64,000 nucleotides of DNA from an uncultured Flavobacteriales bacterium (GTDB lineage Bacteria; Bacteroidota; Bacteroidia; Flavobacteriales_D; CAJJDF01): positions 18,475 through 82,474 of the forward strand of contig CAJJDF010000017.1 of assembly GCA_905182785.1 (NCBI GenBank), in the 5' to 3' direction. The notes below the pieces were generated by a model, which had not been told where the DNA came from, made no database searches, and saw nothing but the letters and a program-made list of their open reading frames with translations. The position numbers and the translations under genes are program-made. This document shows, in pieces, positions 54,384-63,501 of the stretch (the first letter of the stretch is position 1; every line of letters starts with the position of its first letter).

Positions 54384-56063
54384 TTAATTGTTAGAACCTA
54401 ATTTATGTTTTTGATTAATAAATAGTTGTATAATAATTCCTACTGTGATTACCGTTAAACTTCCTATGACGTTATAAAGTAAATATCCTAACTCAATTAC
54501 TTCGTAAACTGTAAGAAAGTGACACGAAAGTACAACTATTTGTCCAAAGATTCCACCTATAAAAGCGGCAGTTCCTCCAATTCTTTTAAAGAAAAAAGCT
54601 AAAAGAAATACGCCCAAAATAGTTCCGTAAAATATAGAGCCTAAGATATTCACTAACTGAATTAAGTTTTCGAATAATCCAGCTGTAAGGGCAATTATAA
54701 TAGCTAAAACACCCCAGGCAACTGTTAGTAATTTACTCACCATCAAGTCTTTTTTCTCGTCTCCAGAATCTTTCCAGAATTTTTTATAAAAATCAATTGT
54801 GGTTGTGGAAGCCAATGCATTTAATTCACCCGCAGTAGAACTCATTGCAGCTGAGAATATTACTGCGAGCAATAACCCAATTAATCCATGAGGAAGAAAA
54901 TTGAGGACAAAAGTCAAGAAAATGTAATCGCTATCTTTTGATTCATAACCTTCGTCAATTTTACTCATTTCTGCTTTGTAGCTATTTCTCAAAGAATCTT
55001 GTTGAGCTTGCAAGAATTGAATGGTTTTAGTGTCGGTTTTTGGAGCTAAAAGGGCTTCTTTTTTTTCTTCAAAAACTAGGTTGTAATTACTCTCTATGAG
55101 CACTAAACTTTCTTGTTTCTGAGTTTCGATATTGGTAGCCGAAGTATTAAAAATAATAGGGGGTTTATTGAATTGAAACGATACAAAAACCATGGCACCA
55201 ATAAACAAAATGAAAAATTGCATTGGAATTTTCAGGATTCCATTAAACATCAATCCCATTCTGGACGCTTTTAATGTTTTTCCTCCCAAGTACCTTTGTA
55301 CTTGCGATTGGTCGGTTCCAAAATAAGAAAGAAACAAAAACAAACCTGCAATCAACCCCGACCAAATAGTGTATTTTTCTTTCAAATCGAAGGTAGTATC
55401 AATGATTTCCATTTTTCCTAACTTCCCAGCAATGTCAATTCCTTCGGAGAGGCCAATTGTTTCTGGAAAACTATCCAAAACATAAAAGAAAGCGGCAAAC
55501 ATTCCTCCCATAATAATAGTCATTTGCCATTTTTGTGTAAGCGAAACGGCTCTACTTCCCCCAGAAACAGTGTAGACGATTACTAAGCCACCAATTAGTA
55601 AACAGGTAAGTTGTAAATTCCAATCGAGCAAAGTAGATAGAATAATGGCTGGCGCATAAATTGTAATTCCTGCGGCTAATCCTCTAGAGACTAAAAATAA
55701 AAAAGCTGTAAAAGCTCTTACTCTCACATCAAATCTTTGTTCTAAATATTGGTAAGCGGTATAAACTTTTAGTCTGTAATATATAGGAAGAAAAAAGATG
55801 GAAATTAAGATCATTGCGAGCGGCAGGCCAAAGTAAAACTGAACGAAACCCATTCCACTTTCATACGCCTGACCAGGTGTAGAAAGAAAGGTAATTGCCG
55901 AAGCTTGAGTTGCCATGATAGATAAGCCAATAGTTGCCCAGTTTTCAGAATTATTTCCCTTTAGGTAACTTTCAAGGTTTTTGTTTTTACGAGTTTTCCA
56001 AGAACCATATAGAACTATGGCAAGTAGTGTAAATAATAAGACACACCAATCTATTAAACTCAT
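54384..56063 (-). CDS. Sodium:solute symporter (SSS/SLC5 family)
   Basis: This is an inner-membrane transporter of 559 residues with about 13-14 helices. It shows the SSS family pattern, including GLSIMATQASAITFLSTPGQAY near residue 50 and STAGELNALASTTTIDFYKKF near 400, and a charged cytoplasmic insertion (about 310-370). The substrate is probably a sugar, sialic acid-like or amino sugar compound, inferred from the neighbouring PIG-L deacetylase gene; sequence alone does not fix it. Its ATG overlaps the stop of a 45-residue membrane peptide gene (ATGA). Confidence 0.92.
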   Translation of the reverse strand: MSLIDWCVLLFTLLAIVLYGSWKTRKNKNLESYLKGNNSENWATIGLSIMATQASAITFLSTPGQAYESGMGFVQFYFGLPLAMILISIFFLPIYYRLKVYTAYQYLEQRFDVRVRAFTAFLFLVSRGLAAGITIYAPAIILSTLLDWNLQLTCLLIGGLVIVYTVSGGSRAVSLTQKWQMTIIMGGMFAAFFYVLDSFPETIGLSEGIDIAGKLGKMEIIDTTFDLKEKYTIWSGLIAGLFLFLSYFGTDQSQVQRYLGGKTLKASRMGLMFNGILKIPMQFFILFIGAMVFVSFQFNKPPIIFNTSATNIETQKQESLVLIESNYNLVFEEKKEALLAPKTDTKTIQFLQAQQDSLRNSYKAEMSKIDEGYESKDSDYIFLTFVLNFLPHGLIGLLLAVIFSAAMSSTAGELNALASTTTIDFYKKFWKDSGDEKKDLMVSKLLTVAWGVLAIIIALTAGLFENLIQLVNILGSIFYGTILGVFLLAFFFKRIGGTAAFIGGIFGQIVVLSCHFLTVYEVIELGYLLYNVIGSLTVITVGIIIQLFINQKHKLGSNN

Positions 56064-56197
56064 ATTGTGTAAAGATTAGTGATGAATAAATAAATCGCAA
56101 TTTGAACAGCAAGAAAAATCATTAAACCCCAATACCATGCTTTCCAGTTCGTGGTGTCTTTTGATTCAGATATTTTATTTTCGGCTTGTTCTTCCAT
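56060..56197 (-). CDS. 45-residue single-pass membrane peptide, symporter partner candidate
   Basis: This is a short gene on the minus strand, ATG at 56195-56197 and stop at 56060-56062, with no internal stop. It encodes a 45-residue peptide: a polar N-terminus (MEEQAENKISESKDTTN), then WKAWYWGLMIFLAVQIAIY as one membrane helix and a short end. Its stop overlaps the symporter start (ATGA), so translation is probably coupled. Small accessory subunits are known for some SSS transporters, and this may be an analogue. The function is inference. Confidence 0.75.
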   Translation of the reverse strand: MEEQAENKISESKDTTNWKAWYWGLMIFLAVQIAIYLFITNLYTI

Positions 56198-56298
56198 TTT
56201 CTTGTTTTAATACTTTTTATGAAACTTCGGAATTAGGAGAGTCATTTTTTAGTGCGGTCACTTCCTTTAATTTCTGCTCAAGGAGGGGAACAAATATA

Positions 56299-58728
56299 TT
56301 ATTTTACAGGCGAATAGCTCAATATATTTGCAAATAATCGATAGGCTCCCTCTACACCATTTGGCAATTCTCTGAAAAATGAAATTCCTGTGTAAATGAA
56401 TTGTCCTTCTCCGTATTGGGTAACGATTAGCGCACCTTCTTGGTTGTCTTCGCCTTTGTCATGCCAAGAGAATAATGGAGTATAAGATTCATCCCAGTTT
56501 CCTGCAAAATACAACCCTCTTTCTTGAACCCAATTGTCAAAATCGGCTTTCGTAATTTTATTTGGATAATTTAATATTGGATGATTTGGAGCTAAAAAAG
56601 TCACTTCAGCATCCTCTTGAGTAACTCGTTTTCTTGTCAGTTCAAAAGGAACGGGACCAAAAGGAAGAGCAGTTTTTTTTCTTGATGCGGTGTTGTATTG
56701 CATCACCACGTTTCCTCCATTCTTTACGTATTCAAATAGTTTTGCATCAAAATTTCTTAATTCGGGATGCACATTATAAATTCTTATTCCTAACACCACA
56801 GATTGATATTGAGATAGATCGACTCCAGCCAACTCTGAAACTTCAAAAGTTTTTACATTAAATCCAAGTTGAGCAATTGCAGCTGGGACAACATCTTCTA
56901 CTCCTTTGATGTAGGCAACCTTACCTGGTTTTATTTTAGCATCTATTTTAGAACATTTCAATTCTGCATTACCAAAAATCACTTGAGTGGGAATGTGGTC
57001 GTAAGCAATTTCGGTATATGATTTCACAGTTTCTCCTTTAGAATTTGTCAATTTCAACCAACCTGATTTACTTTTTGTAGTAGATTTTATCGTTACTTCT
57101 AACCATTTCTCTTCGTGTATTTTTTCTAATGAAACGTCAAACCCATTTTTGTTTGCTTTCCACCCTTCAGGTAGTTGTAAAGTTATTTTTGCATTAAGAT
57201 TAGCTTTAAAACTATGAACTTTTAGTTTCATAATTTTTTCTGTTCCCGGCTTTAGGATAGCAATTTTCTGATCAAAATTTACTGAAAAGGAAGGAGTTTT
57301 TATTACATCTCTTCTTTTTTCTCCATAAGATGGGATTCTCCATTTGTAAGTTCCTTCTAATGGAATACAAACTGTATCGTTTTCGACCAGAAAAGTTATC
57401 TTTTTGATAAAACTTGAAAACGATTGAGGTTGCAACAAGTTATTGTCGTCTTTTACTTGAAATAGAGTAGTGAAACTTTCATTCAACCAATAAGGATTGG
57501 AAATTGAAGTTGGGTTTTTCAAAATTACAGATTCAGTATAAGTTTCGTCTTTTTTTAGATTAACAGGCAATCCATTTACTATAATTGCTACAGGAGTTTT
57601 CGATCGGTTTAGCAATTCCAATTGAAAGAAAGAAGAGTCTTCCTTTTGATACACAAAGTCTTTTGCTAATAACTCTGCATATAGTCCCAGGCAATTTAAT
57701 ATTAAATCGTTACATCTTTTAATTTTTTCTTTTTTAAAGAAAGAATTGGGTAGTTTTTCCAATTCATTTTTTATCTCAATTAATCCGGGAACATTCTTTT
57801 CTGGGTGTAAAAAGTCAAAACTTGAAACCAATCCGTTTATTTTATCTTCAAAATTTTTATTTATAATTTTGGACCAAGATTTATTATTCTGTTCAAAAAA
57901 AGAATTGGATAATTTTTCCCCTTTCATGTGTTCAAAATATTCTTTCCTTGATCCTCTTTCTACTACTGCGCCAAAACCTTGACACTTGTGTTGTGAGCGA
58001 GCAACTGTTCCGATTTCGTTATAAGATTGACCCAATTGAGCATTGTAACCGCCAATCTCAGCTACTAAATAATTACTATTGCTTTCTGCTTCTTTGTCAA
58101 TATTTTTGTTCCACCAAATAGAGGAGTTCCAGTACAAAGAAGTTGTTTTCCAAGTCCCGTATTTTTTTACTTGTTGTGGTAAATAGTTTTTATTGGCAGC
58201 TTTTTCAAAAGCCTCTATTGCGAGTATCGCAGAAGCAGTGTGATGTCCGTGTCCACCTCTTTTGTCTGGGGGGAAACGAGTGATGATTACATCTGGTTTA
58301 AATTTTCTAATCATCAGTACTACATCCGAAAGGAGTTCATCCTTTCCCCATTTATCAAATGATTCCTCTGCTGATTTTGAATAACCAAAATCCACAGCTC
58401 TAGTGAAATATTGCGAAGCTCCATCATAGGATCTTGCTGCAAGTAATTCTTGAGTTCTTAAAACTCCCAGTTGCTCACTCAGTTCATTTCCAATTAGGTT
58501 TTGACCACCATCTCCACGAGTTAGTGAAAGGTAAGCTGTTTCTGCTTTCTCTCCTAATGAAAGCCAAGCAAGTGCTCGAGTGTTTTCATCATCTGGGTGA
58601 GCAGCAATGTATAAAACACGTTTTAATGATTGTAATTTTTGAAGGTCTACAAATAATTTAGATGCTGGTTCATTTGCAGCAGCAATAAGAGTTGTAAATA
58701 GGATTAAAGCGAGAAGTATTTTTTTCAT
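56299..58728 (-). CDS. Large PIG-L family deacetylase
   Basis: This exported protein of 809 residues has a signal peptide (about residues 1-18), a PIG-L/LmbE zinc deacetylase domain (about 35-250, with AAHPDDE at H44-D47 and GGHGHHTAS supplying later ligands), a long beta-rich middle, and a C-terminal ThuA/glutamine-amidotransferase-like domain (about 600-800, YQSVVLGIRIYNVHPE). PIG-L enzymes remove N-acetyl groups from GlcNAc-type sugars. The peptide and symporter genes follow on the same strand, suggesting degradation or uptake of an N-acetylated compound. Confidence 0.9.
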   Translation of the reverse strand: MKKILLALILFTTLIAAANEPASKLFVDLQKLQSLKRVLYIAAHPDDENTRALAWLSLGEKAETAYLSLTRGDGGQNLIGNELSEQLGVLRTQELLAARSYDGASQYFTRAVDFGYSKSAEESFDKWGKDELLSDVVLMIRKFKPDVIITRFPPDKRGGHGHHTASAILAIEAFEKAANKNYLPQQVKKYGTWKTTSLYWNSSIWWNKNIDKEAESNSNYLVAEIGGYNAQLGQSYNEIGTVARSQHKCQGFGAVVERGSRKEYFEHMKGEKLSNSFFEQNNKSWSKIINKNFEDKINGLVSSFDFLHPEKNVPGLIEIKNELEKLPNSFFKKEKIKRCNDLILNCLGLYAELLAKDFVYQKEDSSFFQLELLNRSKTPVAIIVNGLPVNLKKDETYTESVILKNPTSISNPYWLNESFTTLFQVKDDNNLLQPQSFSSFIKKITFLVENDTVCIPLEGTYKWRIPSYGEKRRDVIKTPSFSVNFDQKIAILKPGTEKIMKLKVHSFKANLNAKITLQLPEGWKANKNGFDVSLEKIHEEKWLEVTIKSTTKSKSGWLKLTNSKGETVKSYTEIAYDHIPTQVIFGNAELKCSKIDAKIKPGKVAYIKGVEDVVPAAIAQLGFNVKTFEVSELAGVDLSQYQSVVLGIRIYNVHPELRNFDAKLFEYVKNGGNVVMQYNTASRKKTALPFGPVPFELTRKRVTQEDAEVTFLAPNHPILNYPNKITKADFDNWVQERGLYFAGNWDESYTPLFSWHDKGEDNQEGALIVTQYGEGQFIYTGISFFRELPNGVEGAYRLFANILSYSPVK

Positions 58729-58785
58729 GAAATTGGTGTCTCTAAATTTAAAAGTTGAAGATAATAAATTAGAAATTCAGTTTCG

Positions 58786-60996
58786 CTATTTTTTTCTTTT
58801 CAATAGAACCAAAAGAACAGGCAGTAAATACAAATCACATAACAAAGCGGTTACCATTCCTACACAAACTAATAATCCTGTAATGAAAGTAGCAAAGAAG
58901 GTGGAGGTAATTAAAACTCCAAACCCACTCACAAGAACTAACGTTGTAAGAAAAATTGCTCCACCACTTGTTTTAAGAGTATTGATTAAAGCTTGATGAT
59001 TTTTAGCTCCACGGTCTATTTCAATCTTGTATCTCCCTAGAAAATGGATGGTATCGTCCACAGCAATTCCAAATGCAATAGTATAAACAATAGTAGTGGC
59101 AATATTCATCCCAAAACCAAACCACCCGACTACTGCAGTAATGGTGAGTAAAGGAATAATATTAGGAAATAAAGAATAAAAACCAACAGCAAAGGATTTG
59201 AAAATATAGGAAACAATCAGGAAAATTAAAACAATAATAATTAATAGGTTCCACATCATACCTTCCGATACATTTACATTGGTTTCATCAATGATAAAAG
59301 CAGTTCCTCCAAAATTCACTTCTAAATCGGGAGTGTTGATTTTTGCGAATTTTAATAAGTTATCATTTAATTTTCTTGTTTCATAACTTCCTTTATCCTT
59401 CGTTTTCGTTTTTATAAACGTGGAATTAGTAGCGAAGTTAGTAAAGCTTTTTAGTCGGATAGCATTAGCAATTTTTTTTATTTTATTTTTTATTTTATTA
59501 ATTTCGTAATCCTCTTCAGGAATTTTATAATATGAGGCTAAGCCCCCGTTCATAGCTCTATTTGTTTGCTTTGCTCTAGCTGCGAGGCCTACATCAATAG
59601 TCGCTCCGTATTCATTTTCAATGAATAACTCTATCGCATTCAGTTGATTTAGAATCTTTTTGTCAAATAAATCATAATTCGTGTCGGGAATAGAAATTGT
59701 AACTGTGATATCACGAATTCCATACATTTCTTTCTCCATAAAATTCATCACTTGAGAAATGTCATCTTTTTTATTCAAGTTTTCAAATACATAATTGTCG
59801 TGCTTTACTTTAGAAATTCCAACCCCAGTAATTACTAAAAAAATAATAGTAATTACTATCACAGGTTTTGTATGTATTTTTTGTGGTATGAGTTTCTCTA
59901 AGGTGTTGTGTAGTGTTATTTTTTTTGCAGAAAAAAGAAGTATGGGTAGGATAAAATAGGCTAAAATAAAAGCATAAAATACGCCCACAGCAGTAAATAA
60001 GGCAAATTCTGTAAATACCTTTATATTAGAGTTGGCAAGTGAAAGAAAACCAATAGAAGTGGTAAGAGTCGTTAGTATTATTGCTTTAAGAATATCTTTT
60101 TGAGTCATTCTTATTTTGAGCAATTTATCCCCAGATTTTTCTTCGCTATAGCGTGAGATTATATGAATAACATCACTCAAAGAAATAACACCTACAATTA
60201 CTGGGATAGCTACGGTTAGTACATTTAAATTCACATCAAAAGCAGCAATTGTTCCTAATATCCAGATGATGGAACTGACCACAATTGTAAATGGAATAAA
60301 TATCCCAGCTAGGGATCTAAAAAAGTAAAGGAGAATGATAATTATAAGAATGAAGGCAATAGAAATCATTCTTTGCGTGTCTTTCTTTATTTTGGTTGTA
60401 ATTAAATGATTGTTATGAATGGTATTGACAAAAACAGTTTTTTCTATTAATAAATCTGAAGCAATTTGTTCTACTTGCGACTTTAAAACTAATAAAGAAT
60501 CAATAGGTAGAGAATCTTTTATTTCCATATAAAAGATAATAGATTTTTTATCCTCACTGATGTATTTATTCTTAATGTCTGGGAGTGAGTCTAGCTCTGT
60601 AAAGGATAAATTAAAATCTTCTTTGGTTTCTAAATTTAATACAGGATAAGGAAGTGTGCCAAAAGCCGAAAATACAACCAATTGTTGGTTGGTGATGGAA
60701 TAAACATCCTTTACAAAAACAGTGTTTTTTAGTCTGCTTACAAGAGAATCAATTTTTACAATTAATTCGTAATCAATTTTTTCTTGGCTTTTTACTCCAA
60801 TAATTACATTATTTGGAAGAATCTCATTGAATTGATTAAAAAACTCTTTATTGAATAAGTAGACTTCTTCTTTCTTATCAAAAAAGTCATCCATAGTATG
60901 ACCAAAAGAGATTTCGGACAGTTTATATCCAAAGAATAGCGTAATAAGTGAAAACAGAATTAGGACTAGTTTTCTATGTTTTGTTGCGAAAATCAA
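58786..60996 (-). CDS. MMPL/RND superfamily predicted exporter
   Basis: The 736-residue inner-membrane protein has the duplicated RND architecture: an N-terminal helix, a periplasmic loop (about residues 35-200), a block of five or six helices (about 205-400), a second periplasmic loop (about 410-590) and another helix block to the end. The motifs SLSDVIHIISRYSEE and AVDDTIHFLGRY sit at equivalent positions in the two halves. The start appears to be TTG at 60996; an in-frame stop lies just upstream. The cargo is unknown; lipids or hopanoid-like molecules are typical for this family. Confidence 0.9.
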   Translation of the reverse strand: MIFATKHRKLVLILFSLITLFFGYKLSEISFGHTMDDFFDKKEEVYLFNKEFFNQFNEILPNNVIIGVKSQEKIDYELIVKIDSLVSRLKNTVFVKDVYSITNQQLVVFSAFGTLPYPVLNLETKEDFNLSFTELDSLPDIKNKYISEDKKSIIFYMEIKDSLPIDSLLVLKSQVEQIASDLLIEKTVFVNTIHNNHLITTKIKKDTQRMISIAFILIIIILLYFFRSLAGIFIPFTIVVSSIIWILGTIAAFDVNLNVLTVAIPVIVGVISLSDVIHIISRYSEEKSGDKLLKIRMTQKDILKAIILTTLTTSIGFLSLANSNIKVFTEFALFTAVGVFYAFILAYFILPILLFSAKKITLHNTLEKLIPQKIHTKPVIVITIIFLVITGVGISKVKHDNYVFENLNKKDDISQVMNFMEKEMYGIRDITVTISIPDTNYDLFDKKILNQLNAIELFIENEYGATIDVGLAARAKQTNRAMNGGLASYYKIPEEDYEINKIKNKIKKIANAIRLKSFTNFATNSTFIKTKTKDKGSYETRKLNDNLLKFAKINTPDLEVNFGGTAFIIDETNVNVSEGMMWNLLIIIVLIFLIVSYIFKSFAVGFYSLFPNIIPLLTITAVVGWFGFGMNIATTIVYTIAFGIAVDDTIHFLGRYKIEIDRGAKNHQALINTLKTSGGAIFLTTLVLVSGFGVLITSTFFATFITGLLVCVGMVTALLCDLYLLPVLLVLLKRKK

Positions 60997-61016
60997 TGGC
61001 TATTTTTTTAATAATC

Positions 61017-61024
61017 CAAATTTA
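61017..61024 (-). promoter_or_regulatory. -7-like box (TAAATTTG) for the MMPL gene
   Basis: The minus strand reads TAAATTTG, matching TAnnTTTG, 20 bases before the TTG start. No TTG -33 element is at a suitable distance, so this is only a weak candidate. Confidence 0.35.
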
Positions 61025-61113
61025 TAAAAATCAAGTTAAGAACGGGAGGGTTCTTAGTTTTATTTTAACCAAAACTATGCTTATTTTTATAAAAAATTCA
61101 TCAACTTACTTTT

Positions 61114-61374
61114 ATGCCAATCCTCCCATTCAAAAATGTAGAACATCTAATTTACGAGCATCAATCCAAAGGAAAATTACTGGCGATAGAAAAGGAAGAA
61201 TCTAAAAAAGTTGGTGTTTTTTTAAAAAAGTATAAAGGAAAAAGAGTAAAACCGAGTGATAAGGTAAAAGCACATTGGTTTGTTATGGATGAAGAGTATA
61301 ACTCATTAAAAATTGATTTTACGAGCGAAATTGAGGTAGAAATTAAAGAATTGGAGATTTTTCCAATGAAATAA
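61114..61374 (+). CDS. Small hypothetical protein (86 aa), upstream of recQ
   Basis: I do not recognise this 86-residue soluble protein. It begins MPILPFKNVEHLIYEHQSKG, is rich in lysine and glutamate with predicted beta strands near the C-terminus (LKIDFTSEIEVEIKELEIF), and lacks a signal peptide or membrane segment. It lies 9 bases before recQ in the same orientation, so the two are probably co-transcribed, which suggests but does not show a DNA-related role. Confidence 0.7.
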   Translation: MPILPFKNVEHLIYEHQSKGKLLAIEKEESKKVGVFLKKYKGKRVKPSDKVKAHWFVMDEEYNSLKIDFTSEIEVEIKELEIFPMK

Positions 61375-61383
61375 GAAGAAAAT

Positions 61384-63501
61384 TTGAATAAACAAACACA
61401 CACAATTCTCAAAAATGTATTTGGGTACGATAATTTCCGTCCTTTACAAGAAGAAATTATTGATAGAACGCTAGAGGGAAAAGACAGTTTTGTGTTGATG
61501 CCGACTGGGGGAGGAAAATCTATGTGTTTTCAGATTCCAGCTTTGTGCATGGAGGGAATTACAATTGTGGTTTCTCCTCTTATATCCTTAATGAAAGATC
61601 AAGTTCAAGCATTGAATGCAAATGGCATCAAAGCTGATTTTTTTAATAGTAGTATTTCTCCAGAGGAAGAGAATAGAGTGATAGAGGAAGCTATGAAAGG
61701 TGAATTGAAATTATTGTATTTGTCTCCTGAGAAATTAATTTCTGTGAGCAATACCTGGCTCAAGTCATTGAAAATAAAATTAGTAGCCATTGATGAAGCA
61801 CATTGTGTCAGTATGTGGGGTCACGATTTTAGGCCAGAATATACTCAGTTAAAAGTGTTTAGAAATTCTTTGCCAGAAGTGCCTTTTATGGCATTGACAG
61901 CTACAGCAGATAAATCGGCAAGGAAAGACATTGAAGACCAATTGGGGTTGAAAAATTCTAAATTATTTATTTCTTCTTTTGACCGAAAAAACTTGAGTAT
62001 AGAAGTAAAAGGAATGGTTCCTAAAAAGCAAAAATTACAAGAAATAAAGCGATTTATAAAATCCAAAAAAGGAGAAGGAGGAATTATATATTGTTTGAGT
62101 AGAAAGAATACGGAAGAAGTTTCGGCTTATTTGGAAGAAGAAGGATTGTCTGTAGCTCATTATCATGCAGGAATGAACTCGGAAGACAGGGAGGGGGTAC
62201 AGACAAGTTTTATAAATGATGAAACAAAAATAATTGTCGCTACAATTGCTTTTGGGATGGGAATAGACAAACCAAATGTGAGGTGGGTCATTCATTATAA
62301 TTTACCAAAAAATCTGGAAGGATATTACCAAGAAATAGGAAGAGCAGGAAGAGATGGTTTGCCTGCAGATACTATTTTGTATTATAACATGAGGGATTTT
62401 GTATTGTACAGTCAGTTTGCCGATAATGGAGCAAATTCTGGGATGCAAAAGGAGAAACTAAATAGAATGTTGCAATTTGCGGAAGCAAAATCGTGTAGGA
62501 GAAAGATTTTACTGTCTTATTTTGGCGAACACCTTACCAAAGATTGTGGAAACTGTGATGTGTGTAGTAATCCTCCAACTAATTTTGACGGAACAGTTTT
62601 GGCTCAAAAAGCATTGTCTACCGTAGTGAGATTAAGAGAAAAAGAAGGATTGGGAATGGTGGTGAATGTGTTAAGAGGTTCTCAGAATGCAGAGATTCAC
62701 GCCAAAGGTTATTCTAAAGTAAAAACTTACGGTATAGCCAAAGAAACAAGCTTTTATGATTGGAGAGATTACATGGTTCAGTTGGCCAATCAAGGTGCAA
62801 TAGAAATAATGTACAGTGAAAACTCTTCGCTTAAGATGTCGAAAATAGGGTGGGAGATTGTAAAAGGAGAAAGAAAAATACAATTGACAAAGCCTGTTCA
62901 ATTAAAAGATAAAGAAAAGTTAACAAAGAAAAAACCAGCAAAAGTAGTCTCATTAAATGATGTGAATTCAGATTTATTTGAGGAATTGAAAAAGTTGAGG
63001 TTCTCTATTTCGAGAGAAGAAAATGTACCGGCTTACATTGTGTTTGGAGATAAATCTCTGAAAGAGATGGCGGCAGATTTACCAATTACAGAAAATGAGT
63101 TTTTGGCAATTTCTGGAGTTGGGATGAACAAAATGCAACAGTTTGGAGAGGAGTTTATGGAGGTGATAAGAAAGTACAAGGCAAAAGCTAAACCTAAGAA
63201 GATTCCTACTACAATTGTGACTTTTGACTTGTATAAAGAGGGATTAACTCCAGAACAAATAGCAGAGAAAAGAGGAATACAATTGATGACAGTTTTCTCT
63301 CATTTATCACAGTTGTTTTCGGAAGGGAAAGAGGTTGATTTAGCACAATTTGTAGAGGCTGGAATTATAGAAAGAGTGAAAGGTGCATTTGAAAAGAATG
63401 AAAGAAAATTTGAGTTGAAACCAATTTTCGATTCTTTGGACGAAGAAGTGCCTTACCACGAAATAAGAATTGCATTAACACTAATTCTTAAGGATGAATA
63501 A
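61384..63501 (+). CDS. recQ: ATP-dependent DNA helicase RecQ
   Basis: RecQ unwinds DNA 3'-5' in recombination and fork repair. In order: helicase core with Walker A PTGGGKSMCF (near K45), DEAHC motif II and the second RecA-like half, an RQC region with the zinc cysteines (CRRKILLSYFGEHLTKDCGNCDVC pattern, given here only as positions near residue 378-400), an HRDC domain (about 525-600) and a C-terminal helix-turn-helix extension. The start is TTG at 61384, as no ATG precedes the core. The next gene overlaps its end by 8 bases. Confidence 0.96.
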   Translation: MNKQTHTILKNVFGYDNFRPLQEEIIDRTLEGKDSFVLMPTGGGKSMCFQIPALCMEGITIVVSPLISLMKDQVQALNANGIKADFFNSSISPEEENRVIEEAMKGELKLLYLSPEKLISVSNTWLKSLKIKLVAIDEAHCVSMWGHDFRPEYTQLKVFRNSLPEVPFMALTATADKSARKDIEDQLGLKNSKLFISSFDRKNLSIEVKGMVPKKQKLQEIKRFIKSKKGEGGIIYCLSRKNTEEVSAYLEEEGLSVAHYHAGMNSEDREGVQTSFINDETKIIVATIAFGMGIDKPNVRWVIHYNLPKNLEGYYQEIGRAGRDGLPADTILYYNMRDFVLYSQFADNGANSGMQKEKLNRMLQFAEAKSCRRKILLSYFGEHLTKDCGNCDVCSNPPTNFDGTVLAQKALSTVVRLREKEGLGMVVNVLRGSQNAEIHAKGYSKVKTYGIAKETSFYDWRDYMVQLANQGAIEIMYSENSSLKMSKIGWEIVKGERKIQLTKPVQLKDKEKLTKKKPAKVVSLNDVNSDLFEELKKLRFSISREENVPAYIVFGDKSLKEMAADLPITENEFLAISGVGMNKMQQFGEEFMEVIRKYKAKAKPKKIPTTIVTFDLYKEGLTPEQIAEKRGIQLMTVFSHLSQLFSEGKEVDLAQFVEAGIIERVKGAFEKNERKFELKPIFDSLDEEVPYHEIRIALTLILKDE

